Shown here: piece after piece, positions 61,372 through 64,000 of the stretch
Position numbering within the stretch: position 1 is the stretch's first letter
Layout: each line of letters opens with the position of its first letter
Assembly: GCF_036669915.1 (NCBI RefSeq)
Contig: NC_089325.1
Location: 1,366,574 to 1,430,573 of the forward strand
Source of the DNA: Pocillopora verrucosa
Lineage: Eukaryota; Cnidaria; Anthozoa; Scleractinia; Pocilloporidae
Reading direction: 5' to 3'
DNA length: 64,000 bases
Translations under genes and position numbers: made by a program
Notes under the pieces: generated by a model
Database searches by the model: none
Told to the model about the DNA's origin: nothing
Seen by the model: only the letters and a program-made list of their open reading frames with translations

Positions 61372-63760
61372 TGATGAAAAGAACCCAATTTAGCGAGTTT
61401 TCCATTTCGAGGTTTCCCACGTACATAAGAAAAGCTTTTCTTATGTACAGCGTTCGTAAATATTTCTATACAAACTCTTATAATTCCGCCATGACTGTTA
61501 TTGTGCAAGATGATCATCTCACAGCTGGAGCTCGGGCCGCCTGTGACCCACGCGAACTTAATGGAAACAGAACATCAAAATAGTTTCTGAATTTAAAGAA
61601 AAACAATATAAAATCATAGTTGCTACAATAACATTTTTGCACCGGAAGAAGGCCATCACACCACTCAGATTTTGCACCATAGCGCCTTCACTTTATATCA
61701 GTTATCGTCTACTCTGATTAACTCTACTTTTGGGTGCCACCTCAGAACTTCAAACATAGACCTTGATCCCAAATCACCTATATCACCTATCATAATTCTT
61801 TGTTGTTTATTCTTGGATCGAAATAAAAAGATTTCCTTCACAGCAAGATTTACAATTTAGCATAAAGCTTACATTTCCATAAAACTTGCATGAGACTAGT
61901 TAGCCCACCCTAGTTAGCCCCACCCTCCTCCTTACATTGTATGTTTCCATTCATGGTTTTTTTTTCCTCATTTTCTTTTTCATGAAATAGCAGAAAAAAT
62001 AACGCCTTCTTTGACCTCATTTGAGTAATACTTGATATCAGTCCTAACACGATCTGATGTTTTCCTATTTCATGTAGCATGATTTCAAAAACTTTGAGAT
62101 ACTAATAACACTCCTTAACCTCGTTTGAGAGAGATAACCAAGCTGTAACCCTTGCTCTTATTATTGTAAGAGCTTTTGTTGAAAGATGGTCTGGTGTGAG
62201 CTCGATGCTATTGATGGTAAACACAGTTAAAGGACCAGCGAGGATTCCCCCCGCCGCCAAAGAGAAAGTGATCATATATCCGGCAGATAAAACGATCAGA
62301 AAAAAACACATATACTGCAGAAATTGTAAGAAGACCTCAGTAACAATTTATTTAAATCCTCCAAAGAGAGCAAGTATAAAAAAACGATCGAGTAAAGGAA
62401 TGCAAAAACGAGACAGTCATGTTTTTCCTACTTATCAGATTAGATGGAGTCAGTTAAATGTTTTAATGATAATCAACGTTGACTCATCGAAAGTATATCT
62501 CATCAATTTCATTTCTCCCTATGCGTTACGTAATTCTTACACAACCTTGCGCACCCACGCATAGGCGGCCCGAGCTCCAGCTGTGAGATGATCATCTTGT
62601 GCAACAGCAGCCATGGCGGAATTATAAGAGTTTGTACGGGAATATTTACGATGGCTTTAACGAATTAAAAAATACGTCAAATTCTCAATAAAAATACCTC
62701 ACCTTACTTCCACAACGTATTACCTATTATCTGACCGCTTACTTTAATGAAAAGAACCCATTTTAGCGAGTTGACCATTTCGAGGTTTCCCACGTGCATT
62801 AAAAAAGCTTTCCTTATGTACAGCAGTCGTGAATATTCCTATACAAACTCTTATAATTCCGCCATGACTGTTATTGCGCGAAATGATCATCTCACACCTG
62901 TGATCCACGCGAACTTAATGGAAACAGAACATCAAAATAGTTTCTGAATTTAAAGAAAAACAATATAAAATCATTTCGCAGTTATTTGACAATAAATAAA
63001 AATGCAAATTCTAGTTGCTACAATAACATTTTTTCACCGCGTGAAGGCCATCACACCACTCAGATTTTGCACCACAGCGCCTTCGCTTTGAAGTTCATCG
63101 CCTGCTCTGATTAATTCTACTTTTAGGTGCCACTTAAGAACTTCAAACATAGACTTTGATCCTAAATCACGTATCATAATTAAGGTGTTTTTTTCTTATA
63201 TTGAAGTACATAAATTTCGTTCACAGTAAGATTTACATCAGCATAAATCTTGAATTTCCATAGAACTTGCACGCGACTAGTTGGCCCTCCCCCACCCTCC
63301 TCCCTACATTGTATGTTTTCATTGATGTTTTTTTTCTCATTTTGTAAATATCATAGACAAGTTGATACAACTCGTTTCGGAACCCTATCCAAAAACCCCG
63401 TTTAAGCAACAGTATTTCAATAGTCCTTAAAACTTCTAACATATTCTTGTTTCTCATTGTATAATTTAAAAAAAATAGCAGACAATTAACTGTGACCTTG
63501 TTTGAGCAATACCCGTGATGAGTCCTAACACGTTCTGATATTTTCCTATTTCATGTGGCATGATTTCAAAAAATTCGGGATAGTAATCATACTCTTTACC
63601 CTTGCTTGAGAGAGATAACCAAGCTGCAACTCTTGCTCTTTCCAAAAGTTCAATTTTGTAAAAGCTTTTGTTGAAAGATGATCCGGTGTCAGCTCGATGC
63701 TGTTGATGGTAAACACGGTAAAAGGACCAGCGAGGATTCACTTTACGACTAAGAGAAAGG
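61372..63760 (+). repeat. ~1.4 kb imperfect tandem repeat
   Basis: Copy 1 (61372 to about 62300) and copy 2 (62746 to about 63760) share GAAAAGAACCCA, TTTCGAGGTTTCCCACGT, ACAAACTCTTATAATTCCGC, AAGGCCATCACACCACTCAG and GGTAAACAC. An inverted fragment of the unit lies between them at 62565-62640. No gene was recognised. Confidence 0.75.
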
Positions 63761-64000
63761 GATCATATCAGACAGAAACAACGAGCTTAAAAAGACATAT
63801 TTTACAGTAACTGTAAGAGGAACTCAGTAACATTTTAATTTCAATCCTTCAAAGAGGGCGAATAAAAAAAAATTTAAAAAAAAAACACACCGAGTAAACG
63901 AGACAAAGTATGGCTGATCAGTTTCATTTCTCATTCTACTTTTGTTTCGAAAGGTCAGGGTGAATCCCTTTTACGTTGTTGTGGTTCTTTTTCATTTCAA
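63761..64000. other. window end, no feature seen
   Basis: A-rich sequence (63868-63890) without a supported gene. Confidence 0.3.

Noticed and set aside
62102..62311. Minus-strand frame with hydrophobic residues, partly conserved at 63466-63741
   Set aside because: Frames are not kept across the two repeat copies; better explained by repeat conservation at DNA level.

Overview
The window is eukaryotic nuclear DNA: AT-rich, with multi-exon genes using GT-AG introns, AATAAA poly(A) signals and many dispersed repeats. The gene set (a secreted fibrinogen-domain protein with a PAN-like domain, mosaic lectin/EGF/TLDc proteins, a divergent rhodopsin-like GPCR, PAM16) and the style of repeats suggest an anthozoan cnidarian, probably a stony coral. 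That assignment is inference; no search was run. Layout: (1) 0.24-3.36 kb, two convergent paralogs of a short cysteine-rich secreted-type protein that share an identical-length 35-nt microexon; the plus-strand copy has an in-frame TAG. (2) 4.3-8.7 kb, a head-to-tail cluster of three mobile-element-like units with different internal deletions and palindromic junctions. (3) 13.0-15.1 kb, a four-exon gene for a signal peptide + PAN/apple-like + fibrinogen C-terminal domain protein. (4) 16.4-19.4 kb, a six-exon PAM16/TIM16 (Magmas) gene, the mitochondrial import-motor subunit. (5) 22.55-23.43 kb, minus strand, a single-exon class A GPCR. (6) 24.2-39.3 kb and 42.9-59.1 kb, two copies of a 15-16 kb tandem segmental duplication. 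Each copy has a repeat-rich 5' flank with a ~0.4 kb satellite and then one 19-exon gene. The encoded protein (1,110 aa in copy A) is a secreted mosaic: signal peptide, three H-type-lectin-like repeats, a follistatin/Kazal module, three more H-type-lectin-like repeats, a C-type lectin domain, three calcium-binding-type EGF domains and a C-terminal TLDc domain. (7) 59-64 kb, a degenerate piece of a third copy of the duplicated flank plus a ~1.4 kb tandem repeat. The most notable item is the duplicated lectin/EGF/TLDc gene. Exon lengths and phases show that three lectin exon blocks were duplicated as a unit inside the gene, and the whole gene was later duplicated in tandem. Copy B then gained a one-base frameshift in exon 9, lost a Kazal cysteine, gained a Tyr-rich insert in the TLDc exon and acquired a tRNA-derived SINE in intron 14. 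TLDc domains are best known from intracellular oxidation-resistance proteins, so this secreted setting deserves attention. The PAM16 gene is a housekeeping anchor. The other genes look like members of expanded secreted or receptor families and show no evident shared pathway.
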